From positions 186,001 through 250,000 of the forward strand of contig NZ_JBHSLA010000005.1 in NCBI RefSeq assembly GCF_042657385.1: 64,000 bases of DNA. Direction: 5' to 3'. Each line of letters opens with the position of its first letter. Within the stretch, counting starts at the first letter, position 1. Positions 7,159 through 16,541 of the stretch are shown here, piece by piece. Both the position numbers and the translations under genes were made by a program. Origin of the DNA: Algorimicrobium hallyeonense. GTDB taxonomy: Bacteria > Bacteroidota > Bacteroidia > Flavobacteriales > Flavobacteriaceae. Under the pieces are notes generated by a model. That model searched no databases and was not told the origin of the DNA. It saw only the letters and a list, made by a program, of their open reading frames with translations.

Positions 7159-10122
7159 TTAAGCAATTTCCGCTTCTTCTACTTTCTCTTTTTCTTTTAA
7201 TGCATTGGCAGCATCGCCTTTTTTAACAGCATCATACATTAAAGGTGTTGCAATAAATAAGGACGAGTAAGTACCTACTATAACACCAACAATTAATGCA
7301 AACATAAAGCCTCTAATAGAATCACCACCAAAAATGAAGATGGATAATAATACCACTAATGTTGTTAAAGAGGTATTTAATGTTCTACTTAATGTACTAC
7401 TTAATGACACATTAATTACTTTATTAAATGGCCAGCTTGTGTGTTCATTAAAGAATTCACGAATTCTATCAAATACAACTACCGTATCATTTAATGAGTA
7501 ACCAATAACCGTAAGGATAGCTGCAATAAATGCTTGATCTATTTCCATACTAAATGGCATATACTTATACGTTAAAGAGAAAACACCTAATAAAATTAAT
7601 ACATCATGGAATACAGCCGCAACCGCACCCAATGAGAATTGCCATCTTTTAAATCGGATTAAAATATATAAGAATACTACTACTAATGATCCGAAAATTG
7701 CCCATATAGATGATTTTTTAATATCATCAGCAATGGTTGGACTCACTTTGTAATATTTCATTAAACCAACTGTTTTACCTTGGTCATCACTAATAAACTC
7801 GTCATAAGTAAGACCTGGCATATAAGGCTGCAACTCTGTGTATAATGTATTTCTAATTTCCTCATCAATAGCATTATCTGTTTCGTTCACCTTATATTTC
7901 GTGGTAATTTTAAGCTGATTAGCATTACCAAAGGTTTTCGCTTCAGCACTACCAAAGGCATCTGCTAAAGTTTCAGAAATTTCGTTAGCACTAACAGGTT
8001 CTGCAAAACGCACTTGATAGGTTCTACCACCAACAAAATCTACACCTTGATCCAGACCGTTTGTAAACAAAGACCCTAAACTTACAAGAATAGCAACCGT
8101 TGAAATGATATAAGCAACTTTACGTTTCTTTAAGAAATTGATGTTGATATTTCTGAAAAGGTTTTTAGTAATTGCTGTTGAGAAATCTAAATTTCCGTTT
8201 TTATTAGCATACCAGTCCACAAATAATCTTGTAATAAAGATTGCCGTGAATAACGAGGTTGCTATACCAATTAATAAAGTTGTAGCAAATCCTTTAATAG
8301 GACCTGTTCCGAATATGAATAAAATTAAAGCTGTTAAACCTGTTGTAATGTTGGCATCTAAAATAGATGACAATGCATTGCTAAAACCATCATTGATAGA
8401 TTCTTTCAAGCCTTTACCTTTAGCAATTTCTTCTCGAATACGCTCAAAGATAAGTACGTTAGCATCCACAGACATACCAATAGTTAATACAATACCAGCA
8501 ATACCAGGTAATGTTAATACGGCTCCTAATCCAGATAATACACCAAAGATTAATACAATATTAAATATCATGGCAATATCAGCAAATAAACCTGCTTTAC
8601 CGTAGTAAAGGAACATCCACACTAATACTAAAGCTAATGCAATAAGGAATGAATTTTGACCACTTTCAATAGCTTCTTGACCTAATGATGGACCAACAAC
8701 TTCACCTTGAATAATATCGGCTGAAGCTGGTAATTTACCAGCACGTAAAACGTTAGCTAAATCCGTTGCTTCATTTAGCGTAAAGTTACCAGAAATGGAT
8801 GAATTACCTCCAGAAATGGCACCTGTAGAAACGCCAGGTGCAGAATACACCACGTTATCTAAAACAATAGCAATGTTTGAACCTTCTGTAAATGCTTTAC
8901 CAGTCATTTCTTCCCAGATTTTAGCTCCTTTAGAGTTCATAACCATTGAAACCGTTGGTTTACCCATTGGATCGTATTCTTGACGTGCATCTGTAACAAC
9001 GGCACCACTTAATTGAGGTACGTTATCTCGGTTGCCATCTAAAGCATATAATTCAACAACTTCACTATCTTTGGCAGGCTTCCCAAACGCAAACTTTGTA
9101 AAACGTTGTTCGCCTGGTAATAATGATCTTACTTGAGGCATGTTTAAATACCCCAATACTTTTTCTCTATCCCTAAGGTTTACCATAGCAATGGCAGCTG
9201 GGTTTTGAGATTGGAATAATAAATCACGTAATGGATTAATTTCTGTAGCCGTAGAATCTGGATCTGCTCCTAATAAATCTTCAATAGCCGTATCTTCAGA
9301 ATCTTGAGGCTCTGTTTCAGCAACATCTTCCGTTTTTGGTGCTTCTAATTCTTTAAGAAGGTTGTTAGCATCAAATAAGAATTGGCCAAACAAATCACGT
9401 TTAGATACTTCCCAGAACTCTAATTGGGCTGTACTTTGTAATAATTTAAGAGCACGCTCTTTGTCTTTAACTCCTGGAAGTTCTACTAAAATACGACCTG
9501 TATTACCTAAACGTTGAATACTTGGTGATGTTACACCAAACTCATCAATACGTTTACGCAATACTTCGAAAGCAGAAACGATAGATTCGTCAATTTTACG
9601 TTCTATAATTGGTTTTACTTCAGAATCTGTCATGCTACCTTCTATTTCGCCATCAAGTGCGCGTGTATAGAAAATATCTGGTGAGGCTAATTTAGTATCG
9701 CCTTTAATTTTATCAAATTCTAGGAAAAAGTCTTCAACAAATGTATTCTGACTGTTCTTTTGTACTTCGGCTGCATTTTCTAAAGCTTGATTAAAAACTG
9801 GATCTTTACTGTAGTTTGCCAATCCTTTTAAAATATCTTTTACCGATATTTGAAGAATAACACTAACACCTCCTTTTAAATCCAAACCAAGGTTCATGGC
9901 GTTTTCTTTAACCTCTGAATAGTTATAGCTAGCTACACCCAAGTTATAAACCTCCTCATTATCAAGAGAATCCAGATATTTGCGCTCTTTTACCTCATCG
10001 CCATTTGCATACGCCGCAGCTTGGTCGTCAATACTATTTGCCTTAAAAGTGAAAGACAACTGGTAAATACTTACCAGTCCAAACAAAATTGCAAACAGTT
10101 TTACTAATCCTTTATTTTGCAT
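7159..10122 (-). CDS. secDF: Protein translocase subunit SecDF (fused)
   Basis: Proton-driven RND-type accessory of the Sec translocon that pulls exported proteins through the inner membrane. The 987-residue protein fuses SecD and SecF, as is standard in Bacteroidota. An N-terminal helix is followed by the SecD signature LGLDLKGG (78-85) and the large periplasmic P1 domain. The SecD membrane block contains GMSVDANVLIFERIREE. The SecF half has GVDFVGGRTYQVRF and YSLNDTVVVFDRIREFF. An acidic insert after about residue 255 (KTEDVAETEPQDSEDTAIEDL) is lineage-specific. Single gene with its own promoter and terminator. Confidence 0.97.
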   Translation of the reverse strand: MQNKGLVKLFAILFGLVSIYQLSFTFKANSIDDQAAAYANGDEVKERKYLDSLDNEEVYNLGVASYNYSEVKENAMNLGLDLKGGVSVILQISVKDILKGLANYSKDPVFNQALENAAEVQKNSQNTFVEDFFLEFDKIKGDTKLASPDIFYTRALDGEIEGSMTDSEVKPIIERKIDESIVSAFEVLRKRIDEFGVTSPSIQRLGNTGRILVELPGVKDKERALKLLQSTAQLEFWEVSKRDLFGQFLFDANNLLKELEAPKTEDVAETEPQDSEDTAIEDLLGADPDSTATEINPLRDLLFQSQNPAAIAMVNLRDREKVLGYLNMPQVRSLLPGEQRFTKFAFGKPAKDSEVVELYALDGNRDNVPQLSGAVVTDARQEYDPMGKPTVSMVMNSKGAKIWEEMTGKAFTEGSNIAIVLDNVVYSAPGVSTGAISGGNSSISGNFTLNEATDLANVLRAGKLPASADIIQGEVVGPSLGQEAIESGQNSFLIALALVLVWMFLYYGKAGLFADIAMIFNIVLIFGVLSGLGAVLTLPGIAGIVLTIGMSVDANVLIFERIREEIAKGKGLKESINDGFSNALSSILDANITTGLTALILFIFGTGPIKGFATTLLIGIATSLFTAIFITRLFVDWYANKNGNLDFSTAITKNLFRNININFLKKRKVAYIISTVAILVSLGSLFTNGLDQGVDFVGGRTYQVRFAEPVSANEISETLADAFGSAEAKTFGNANQLKITTKYKVNETDNAIDEEIRNTLYTELQPYMPGLTYDEFISDDQGKTVGLMKYYKVSPTIADDIKKSSIWAIFGSLVVVFLYILIRFKRWQFSLGAVAAVFHDVLILLGVFSLTYKYMPFSMEIDQAFIAAILTVIGYSLNDTVVVFDRIREFFNEHTSWPFNKVINVSLSSTLSRTLNTSLTTLVVLLSIFIFGGDSIRGFMFALIVGVIVGTYSSLFIATPLMYDAVKKGDAANALKEKEKVEEAEIA

Positions 10123-10166
10123 TATGTGTTAAATTATAATTTATTGTTGATATTTTTAAAAACGAG

Positions 10167-10197
10167 CAAATATATATCTTCTATAATGATTTAACAA
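10167..10197 (-). promoter_or_regulatory. Predicted secDF promoter
   Basis: On the minus strand TTG (10197-10195) lies 20 bp before TATATTTG (10174-10167), a good match to the Bacteroidota -33/-7 pair. It would place transcription start about 40 nt before the secDF ATG. Confidence 0.6.
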
Positions 10198-10233
10198 AAG
10201 GTTTGCATAGTTTCTGTTCGATTTTAAACAAAA

Positions 10234-10258
10234 AAAAACAGCTTATTCAGCTGTTTTT
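10234..10258 (-). terminator. Terminator of the DUF4412 gene
   Basis: Stem AAAAACAGCT / AGCTGTTTTT with 5-nt loop TATTC, 25 bp past the stop codon at 10283; the reverse strand carries a long T-run. Confidence 0.8.
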
Positions 10259-10282
10259 TCATTATTATAAATTAAATAAAAA

Positions 10283-10945
10283 TTACATTCCCATTAATTT
10301 ATCTGTTTCTTTGTAACCTTCTGGCGGTGTCATATCAAATTTATCAGCAGAAACCGTTTCTTTATTAATTTCTGTAACTTCACTTGTAATAGTTAATGCC
10401 ATTCCCATTTGACTTACATCCATTTTCATATATAATGGAAATCCATCAATTTGAGCACCCATTTGGATCACTTGCGGATTCATAGCTTGAATTTTATCAG
10501 TTACATAGATATCCATTGCTATATTTGCTCCTTCTTTTTCAAGCGTTACATTGTATTCTTGACACACGTAACCTAAGATAGTTTTGGTTTCATCACCCTT
10601 TACAACTTTCATACCTGCCGTATCTTCTTCACTTGGCTTCATGTCCGAAATTGTATAACTTTTTCCAGTCATTTGGTTGTCCATATACGTTAACATTTTG
10701 TTGGTTTCACCATTCAAAATAGTTGTCGTGTTTCCAGACATTAAGTTAAATGTTTCAGAACGTGTTTTATCAGATTTAAAATAGGTGGTTGTAAGAATAT
10801 CTCCTACCATAGCTAATTGCGCTTGCATTTGCTCATTATCACTAGACATGGTTTGTTTAGATTTTACAACACCTTCAGTCATTGCTTCTTGCGCAAAACC
10901 TGTCAGGCTCATTGCGAATACTAAAACAAAAATTAGTTTTTTCAT
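10283..10945 (-). CDS. DUF4412-like exported protein
   Basis: A 220-residue protein with a cleavable signal peptide (MKKLIFVLVFAMSLTGFAQ), so periplasmic or outer-membrane associated. The middle (residues 55-150) resembles DUF4412: repeated short beta strands describing a threonine-rich sheet, then the conserved TKTILGYVCQEYNV segment, where C129 is the typical lone cysteine. The C-terminus is methionine-rich (MGMALTITSEV, DKLMGM). Function unknown. Monocistronic with its own terminator. Confidence 0.7.
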   Translation of the reverse strand: MKKLIFVLVFAMSLTGFAQEAMTEGVVKSKQTMSSDNEQMQAQLAMVGDILTTTYFKSDKTRSETFNLMSGNTTTILNGETNKMLTYMDNQMTGKSYTISDMKPSEEDTAGMKVVKGDETKTILGYVCQEYNVTLEKEGANIAMDIYVTDKIQAMNPQVIQMGAQIDGFPLYMKMDVSQMGMALTITSEVTEINKETVSADKFDMTPPEGYKETDKLMGM

Positions 10946-11020
10946 TTGATTTTTTTTTAAATTATTTATTGATTAATAGTTGCTTTAGTCATCTAGAACA
11001 ACGGATTTCAGTTTATACAA

Positions 11021-11947
11021 TTATAATGCCAAAAGGCCATTTGTTTTTCTTACACCTTCGGCGCTTTCTTGCATATGTGCTTTTTCAGCATCCGATAAAT
11101 TGATTTCAACAATTTTTTCAATACCGTTACGACCTAAAATAACTGGTGCTCCAATACAAATATCATTTAAACCATATTCACCTTCCAATAATACAGAGCA
11201 TGGAAACATTTTTTTCTGATTGCAAGCAATAGCCTGGACCAAACCACTTACTGCAGCTCCTGGTGCATACCAAGCCGATGTTCCTAATAATTTTGTTAAG
11301 GTTGCGCCTCCAACTTTAGTATCTTCTAAAACTTGGTTTAAACGATCTTCTGATAAAAATTCAGAAACCAACACCGAGTTACGGGTTGCTAAACGCGTTA
11401 ATGGCACCATTCCTGTATCACTATGACCTCCAATTACCATTCCGTCCACATCACTAATAGGTGCTCCTAAAGCTTCTGCTAAGCGGTATTTAAAACGTGC
11501 CGAATCTAATGCGCCACCCATTCCAATAATACGGTGTTTTGGCAAACCTGTTGTTTTATGTACTAAATACGCCATGGTATCCATTGGGTTACTTACCACA
11601 ATGATAATCGTTTCTGGAGAATGTTCTATTAAACTAGAAGAAACCGACTTTACAATACCAGCGTTAATTCCGATTAATTCCTCACGTGTCATACCTGGTT
11701 TTCTAGGAATACCAGAGGTAATTACACAAATATCACTATTGGCAGTCGCCGAATAATCATTAGTAATACCAGTTATTTTTGTATCGAATCCGTTTAATGA
11801 GGCTGTTTGCATTAAATCCATAGCTTTACCTTCAGCAAAACCTTCTTTAATATCCAACAGAACAACTTCCGATGCGAAATTTTTAATGGCTATGTATTCT
11901 GCACAACTGGCTCCTACTGCTCCAGCTCCTACTACTGTTACTTTCAT
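11021..11947 (-). CDS. mdh: Malate dehydrogenase (LDH-like type)
   Basis: Interconverts malate and oxaloacetate with NAD in the TCA cycle. The 308-residue length and the N-terminal Rossmann motif GAGAVGAS (7-14) fit the LDH-like MDH class. The active-site set is visible: R82 and R88 in GIPRKPGMTREE, N120 in VSNPMD, D148 and R151 in LDSARFK, and catalytic H175 in GGHSDTGMVPL. R82 rather than Gln at the substrate-recognition position favours malate over lactate. Preceded by a TAAATTTG promoter-like box; no partner gene. Confidence 0.95.
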   Translation of the reverse strand: MKVTVVGAGAVGASCAEYIAIKNFASEVVLLDIKEGFAEGKAMDLMQTASLNGFDTKITGITNDYSATANSDICVITSGIPRKPGMTREELIGINAGIVKSVSSSLIEHSPETIIIVVSNPMDTMAYLVHKTTGLPKHRIIGMGGALDSARFKYRLAEALGAPISDVDGMVIGGHSDTGMVPLTRLATRNSVLVSEFLSEDRLNQVLEDTKVGGATLTKLLGTSAWYAPGAAVSGLVQAIACNQKKMFPCSVLLEGEYGLNDICIGAPVILGRNGIEKIVEINLSDAEKAHMQESAEGVRKTNGLLAL

Positions 11948-11986
11948 GTATATATGATTTTTTTATTTGTGAAACATTAATTTTTA

Positions 11987-11994
11987 CAAATTTA
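11987..11994 (-). promoter_or_regulatory. Predicted -7 element of mdh
   Basis: TAAATTTG on the minus strand fits TAnnTTTG and lies 39 bp before the mdh ATG. No -33 TTG at good spacing. Confidence 0.4.
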
Positions 11995-12033
11995 ATATTT
12001 TTATACCATATATGTTTGAAGATTTCATAAAAT

Positions 12034-13044
12034 CTAAAAGGACAGCTGTAATCCTAATGTGGCACTATTAAATTCCGCAAAGGTATAATCCGCATTTATA
12101 GCAAAAATACCTAGTTTTAAATGAGCACCTAAAGTTGATCGCATACCTGTTACTTTTTCTTCTATGGAAAAGGGATTTGTAATAGATTCTGAAAACAATA
12201 TCCCATCGGAAACTACATAGGTTCCTAATAAATCGGTTTCAGATTTCCCACTAACATAGCCCAAAGCTCCGTAAACATTTAACACTTTGAATTTAGTAGA
12301 CGCAATTAACTCATACAACATGGTATTAACTTTGGTCTGAATTTGTTGGTTTTGTCCTTGTACAATTCCTTCGTCGGTAAAATCATAACTACCATCTAAA
12401 TGCGTAAAAGCTATTAAACCTGAGATAGCTACAGGAAACAACTCTGCTTTTGGCAACCATGTTGTAAATTCCTGTTGCAATCCAATTCCATACAAGCCTG
12501 TCTTTACATCGTCCACCTCTATTTTAGGAAAATAACGTGCTTTTAATTGTGTTCCTTTAAAAGGCGAGAAACCAACTTGCAAAAAAGCAGTTGGGATTAT
12601 ATTAATATCCGACGATCCCAAACCTGTTGGCAAGGTAATTTCTGTTTCTTGATTTCCAAAAATAGGATCGTCATAGGTTAAAATAACAACCATATCTGGA
12701 TCGTTATTTCCTAAAGCAGTGGCAACTATTTTAAAGGGACTCTTGTCAGGAAACCGAATATTTTCATAATCGCTTACGCGCATTTCAAACGATTTTTTAT
12801 CTGAATTAATAAAAGAGGTATTGGCAACCAACCCAATTTCGAAACCAAATTGCTTTTGGCCTTTTCCATGATTAAACCATCCGTTATTAATGCCATAAAC
12901 CAAACCTTCTGTGGCTGGCGCCAAGTAGTCTTTACTAAACCGCTTGGCGTCATTTACACCAGCTGCTAATAAGTCGTCTATATTTTGTTGCGCGTAGAGT
13001 CCAGATGACGTAAACAGCAACAGTAATACAAAAATATGTTTCAT
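12034..13044 (-). CDS. DUF6588-like outer-membrane protein
   Basis: A 336-residue protein with a signal peptide (MKHIFVLLLLFTSSGLYAQ). The early block DYLAPATEGLVYGINNGWFNHG is the hallmark of the DUF6588 group found in Flavobacteriaceae. It is followed by many alternating beta strands and an aromatic C-terminal end (ATLGLQLSF), as expected of an outer-membrane beta-barrel. Substrate and role are unknown. It lies downstream of gyrB, separated by a terminator, so it is probably transcribed alone. Confidence 0.7.
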   Translation of the reverse strand: MKHIFVLLLLFTSSGLYAQQNIDDLLAAGVNDAKRFSKDYLAPATEGLVYGINNGWFNHGKGQKQFGFEIGLVANTSFINSDKKSFEMRVSDYENIRFPDKSPFKIVATALGNNDPDMVVILTYDDPIFGNQETEITLPTGLGSSDINIIPTAFLQVGFSPFKGTQLKARYFPKIEVDDVKTGLYGIGLQQEFTTWLPKAELFPVAISGLIAFTHLDGSYDFTDEGIVQGQNQQIQTKVNTMLYELIASTKFKVLNVYGALGYVSGKSETDLLGTYVVSDGILFSESITNPFSIEEKVTGMRSTLGAHLKLGIFAINADYTFAEFNSATLGLQLSF

Positions 13045-13087
13045 AATTATTTGAATTTTAAGAGCTTCTTTATAATATAAACGAAAA

Positions 13088-13115
13088 AACGCGCTTATTG
13101 GTTTATAGGCGCGTT
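13088..13115 (-). terminator. Terminator of gyrB
   Basis: Stem AACGCGC / GCGCGTT with a 14-nt loop, 25 bp beyond the gyrB stop; T-rich on the minus strand (GTTTTTTCGT). Confidence 0.65.
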
Positions 13116-13139
13116 AATTTTTATAATTTAAAGTTCTAT

Positions 13140-15089
13140 TTAAGCATCAATATTTGCATAAATAGCATTCTTTTCAATAAAATCTCTTCGTGGTGGAACT
13201 TCGTCTCCCATTAACATAGAAAAGATTCTATCCGCTTCCAATCCGTTGTCTATTTGCACTTGTCGTAAGGTTCTAAATTCTGGATTCATGGTTGTATCCC
13301 ATAATTGCTCCGCATTCATTTCCCCAAGACCTTTATAACGTTGAATTTTGGCATTTTCACCAAAATCTGCCATAATTCTAGATCGTTCTTCATCAGACCA
13401 AGCATATTGTTTTTTAGCACCTTTTTTAACTAAATATAAAGGCGGTGTTGCAATATAAATATGACCGTTTTCAATTAATTCTTTCATATATCTAAAGAAG
13501 AATGTCAGAATTAAAGTTTCAATGTGACTACCATCAATATCGGCATCACACATTATCACCACTTTATGATAACGCAGTTTAGAAAGGTTTAAAGCTTTAC
13601 TATCCTCTTCAGTACCAATAGTTACACCAAGTGCAGTAAAGATATTCTTGATTTCCTCATTTTCAAAAACCTTGTGAGTCATGGCTTTTTCCACATTTAA
13701 AATCTTACCACGTAATGGCAAAATAGCCTGAAAAGCACGATCACGACCTTGTTTGGCCGTTCCACCTGCCGAATCTCCCTCAACTAAAAACACTTCACAT
13801 TTAGCTGGATCTTGTTCTGAACAGTCGGATAATTTTCCTGGCAAACCACCAATACTCATTACCGTTTTACGTTGAACCATTTCACGCGCTTTTTGAGCCG
13901 CATGACGTGCTTGAGCCGCTAAAATTACTTTTTGAACAATAACTTTAGCCTCCTCTGGATGTTCCTCTAAATAGTCGGTTAACATTTCAGAAACCGCCTG
14001 ACTTACCGAAGCAGACACCTCACGGTTTCCTAATTTGGTTTTAGTTTGTCCTTCAAATTGTGGCTCTTGAACTTTTACAGAAATAATAGCTGTTAATCCT
14101 TCACGGAAATCATCACCAGCAATATCAAATTTTAATTTATCAAGCATACCAGATTCATCGGCATACTTTTTAAGGGTATGTGTTAATCCACGACGGAAAC
14201 CAGATAAATGGGTTCCACCTTCATGTGTATTAATGTTGTTTACATAGGAGTGTAAATTTTCAGCGTATGATGTATTATAAATCATAGCAACCTCAACTGG
14301 AACGCCATTTTTTTCACCTTCAAAAGCAATAACTTCTTTGGTTAATGGCTCACGGTTTCCATCTAAAAACTTAATAAATTCTTTTAAACCTTCTTTAGAA
14401 TGAAATGTTTCGCCTTCAAATTCACCATTATCTTTTTTATGACGCTTGTCAATTAAGTGAATCGTGATACCTTTATTTAAATATGCCAATTCACGCAAAC
14501 GACTTGCCAAGGTATCGTAACTATACTCTAAAGTTTGTGTAAAAATTGTTGGATCTGGTTTAAAGGTAACAATAGTTCCACGCTTATCAGTTTCACCTAC
14601 CTTTTTAACAGGATACATGGCTTTACCTTTTTCGTATTCTTGCTCCCAGATTTCACCTTTTCTGTAAACGGTTGCTTTTAAATGGTCTGATAATGCGTTC
14701 ACACAACTCACACCTACACCATGCAAACCACCAGAAACCTTATAGGAATCTTTATCAAACTTACCACCTGCACCAATTTTAGTCATAACCACTTGTAATG
14801 CGGAAACCCCTTCTTTTTTGTGCATATCTACAGGAATACCACGACCGTCATCTTCGGTTGTTATGGAGTTATCCTCATTTATGGTAACGCTAATATTATC
14901 ACAATGACCAGCTAAAGCTTCATCAATAGAGTTATCCACCACCTCATACACTAAATGGTGCAAACCACGCGTACCCGTATCTCCAATATACATGGAAGGT
15001 CGCATGCGCACGTGCTCCATGCCTTCTAATGCCTGAATACTATCTGCTGAATAGTTATCTTTGTTAAATTCTTCTCTTTTTTCGCTCAT
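13140..15089 (-). CDS. gyrB: DNA gyrase subunit B
   Basis: ATPase subunit of the type II topoisomerase that introduces negative supercoils. The 649-residue length is usual for Bacteroidota GyrB, which lack the long proteobacterial insert. The GHKL ATPase motifs are VVDNSIDEALAGHCD, DDGRGIPV and GGLHGVGVSCVNALS. The TOPRIM domain begins with EGDSAGG (E437) and continues with DADIDGSHI. The C-terminus has the conserved YKGLGEMNAEQLWDTTMNP gyrase tail. Distinguishing GyrB from ParE rests on this tail and the overall match, and GyrB is favoured. Long 5' region without a gene upstream. Confidence 0.94.
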   Translation of the reverse strand: MSEKREEFNKDNYSADSIQALEGMEHVRMRPSMYIGDTGTRGLHHLVYEVVDNSIDEALAGHCDNISVTINEDNSITTEDDGRGIPVDMHKKEGVSALQVVMTKIGAGGKFDKDSYKVSGGLHGVGVSCVNALSDHLKATVYRKGEIWEQEYEKGKAMYPVKKVGETDKRGTIVTFKPDPTIFTQTLEYSYDTLASRLRELAYLNKGITIHLIDKRHKKDNGEFEGETFHSKEGLKEFIKFLDGNREPLTKEVIAFEGEKNGVPVEVAMIYNTSYAENLHSYVNNINTHEGGTHLSGFRRGLTHTLKKYADESGMLDKLKFDIAGDDFREGLTAIISVKVQEPQFEGQTKTKLGNREVSASVSQAVSEMLTDYLEEHPEEAKVIVQKVILAAQARHAAQKAREMVQRKTVMSIGGLPGKLSDCSEQDPAKCEVFLVEGDSAGGTAKQGRDRAFQAILPLRGKILNVEKAMTHKVFENEEIKNIFTALGVTIGTEEDSKALNLSKLRYHKVVIMCDADIDGSHIETLILTFFFRYMKELIENGHIYIATPPLYLVKKGAKKQYAWSDEERSRIMADFGENAKIQRYKGLGEMNAEQLWDTTMNPEFRTLRQVQIDNGLEADRIFSMLMGDEVPPRRDFIEKNAIYANIDA

Positions 15090-15608
15090 GTTTTAAATAA
15101 TTTTAAGCCTTTCCTGACGCCTTTCTAAAAAGAAAGAACACTGTTATGGCTTACTGTTAGGTTTTATATTCTTAAAAATGAATGTTATTAGCACAAAAAA
15201 AGACGCCTTGAAAGCATCCTTTTGAATACAACCAAAGATACAACTTTTTGATGCCTTTTAAAAGCTTTTTATGGATTGAAGTTGAAAATTATCAACATTT
15301 GTTAATTACTTAAAAGTGTCTTAAATCGACTAAAAAGCACCTTAAAACGAATTTTTGATGTTTTATCATTATCCGGGAAATTAGATTTTCTCGAAATGGC
15401 TTTAAAACTAAAATTTGCGATTTTTATTTTGTTTCAATTAGATTAAAAATGACATGAATTCTGCTTATTTCTGATTTATTAACGCCACTTGTTTTTAGCT
15501 CTTAACGGATTCAATTTATACCTGGATTTCATATTCAAATTGCTATAAGTCCTTGCTTATTTTTTCTTTTACTAGCATAATGGCAGCGTGTTTTCAAGGA
15601 GATTATAA
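15090..15608. other. 519-bp gap between gyrB and the broken DUF6090 gene
   Basis: No open frame with coding character was found. The gyrB-proximal part holds a promoter-like box (15233-15240). The remainder is AT-rich and featureless to the eye; the gap also contains the 3' flank of the broken DUF6090 gene. Confidence 0.5.
15233..15240 (-). promoter_or_regulatory. Predicted -7 element of gyrB
   Basis: TATCTTTG on the minus strand, 144 bp before the gyrB ATG, implying a leader of about 135 nt. No convincing -33 box. Confidence 0.4.
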
Positions 15609-16322
15609 TCATGGTAATTGTTTTAACAACTGATGGGCTTCTACTTCGGTTTCATCTAATAATTTATTGTACCCATGTAATTGAATATAATGAAAGTGGA
15701 AGTCATCTAACATATCACTATAAACAGCATTATTAACTCTATTAAACGAAGACGTTCTTCGGCTATAAATATATTTTACACCTAAATTACTCCATCTTGC
15801 ATCAACAATTTTCCCATTATCAATTAGTCTATCATAGTTGGAGCCATACAACTATATAATACTTTGGATGACCTTTTTATGGGTATACGTATTAATTTCA
15901 TTTCCAGCTATGGATGATTTAAAAGCTCCAGAAACAGGATAAAAAGTACGTTGCCCAGCAAAAAGATAAACAGCCATTAAAGAGTCTATTGTTGTTTTGT
16001 GGCTATCATAATTTTCCGAATATGTACTACTTAATAGGTTATAGGCAGCAATTTTTGGTTTGGAATAGGATTGAACATAATTTATAAAATCTAGATCTTG
16101 TTTTAGATCATTTTTTATACTCTTAAAAAACTCTTGTTCGGTACTGGCATGTTTTCGGTTTTCGTTCCAATTATTAATTGAAAGTGCAATAAGAATTCCA
16201 ATAACCACCAAAATAATTTCGCTAATGGCGTATTTAAAATATCTAGCGGTTTTCCCTCCCTGTCCGGAGAACGAGCCTTTGCTAAAAAGGTCTTGACGAA
16301 CAGGGCTGAATAACTTTATCAT
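15609..16322 (-). pseudogene. DUF6090 family gene interrupted by an in-frame TAG
   Basis: The frame starting at ATG 16322 encodes the DUF6090 N-terminus: a basic segment, then a single membrane helix YAISEIILVVIGILIALSINNWNENRK (read in two parts: YAISEIILVVIGILIAL and SINNWNENRK). It stops at TAG (15854-15852) after 156 codons. The same frame continues at once with LYGSNYDRLIDNGKIVDARW and runs to a stop at 15609, which matches the C-terminal half expected of the family. A single nonsense mutation therefore splits a gene of about 237 codons. There is also an unusual short insert SFSGQGGKTAR near residues 17-27. Function of intact relatives is unknown; they are small membrane-anchored proteins, often in multi-copy. 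Confidence 0.75.
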
Positions 16323-16415
16323 GGGCTTACTTTTAGTCTGTAAGCAGGGATTATACTGTAGAGATGGTTTGTTTCTGTTTCTAAATGTAGTGAAACATTA
16401 GACATAAAACCATAA

Positions 16416-16440
16416 AAAAGCCAGCATAAAACTGGCTTTT
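16416..16440 (-). terminator. Terminator of asnB
   Basis: Stem AAAAGCCAG / CTGGCTTTT with 7-nt loop, about 100 bp past the asnB stop, with T-run on the minus strand. Confidence 0.75.
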
Positions 16441-16541
16441 AATCTTGTATTAGATTTGTTTTATTGCATATGGCTTAAAGGCAGGATTACGGTAGTTCTA
16501 TGAATTTTCTACAGCCAACCTCCTAAACCTTCTAAACCTCA

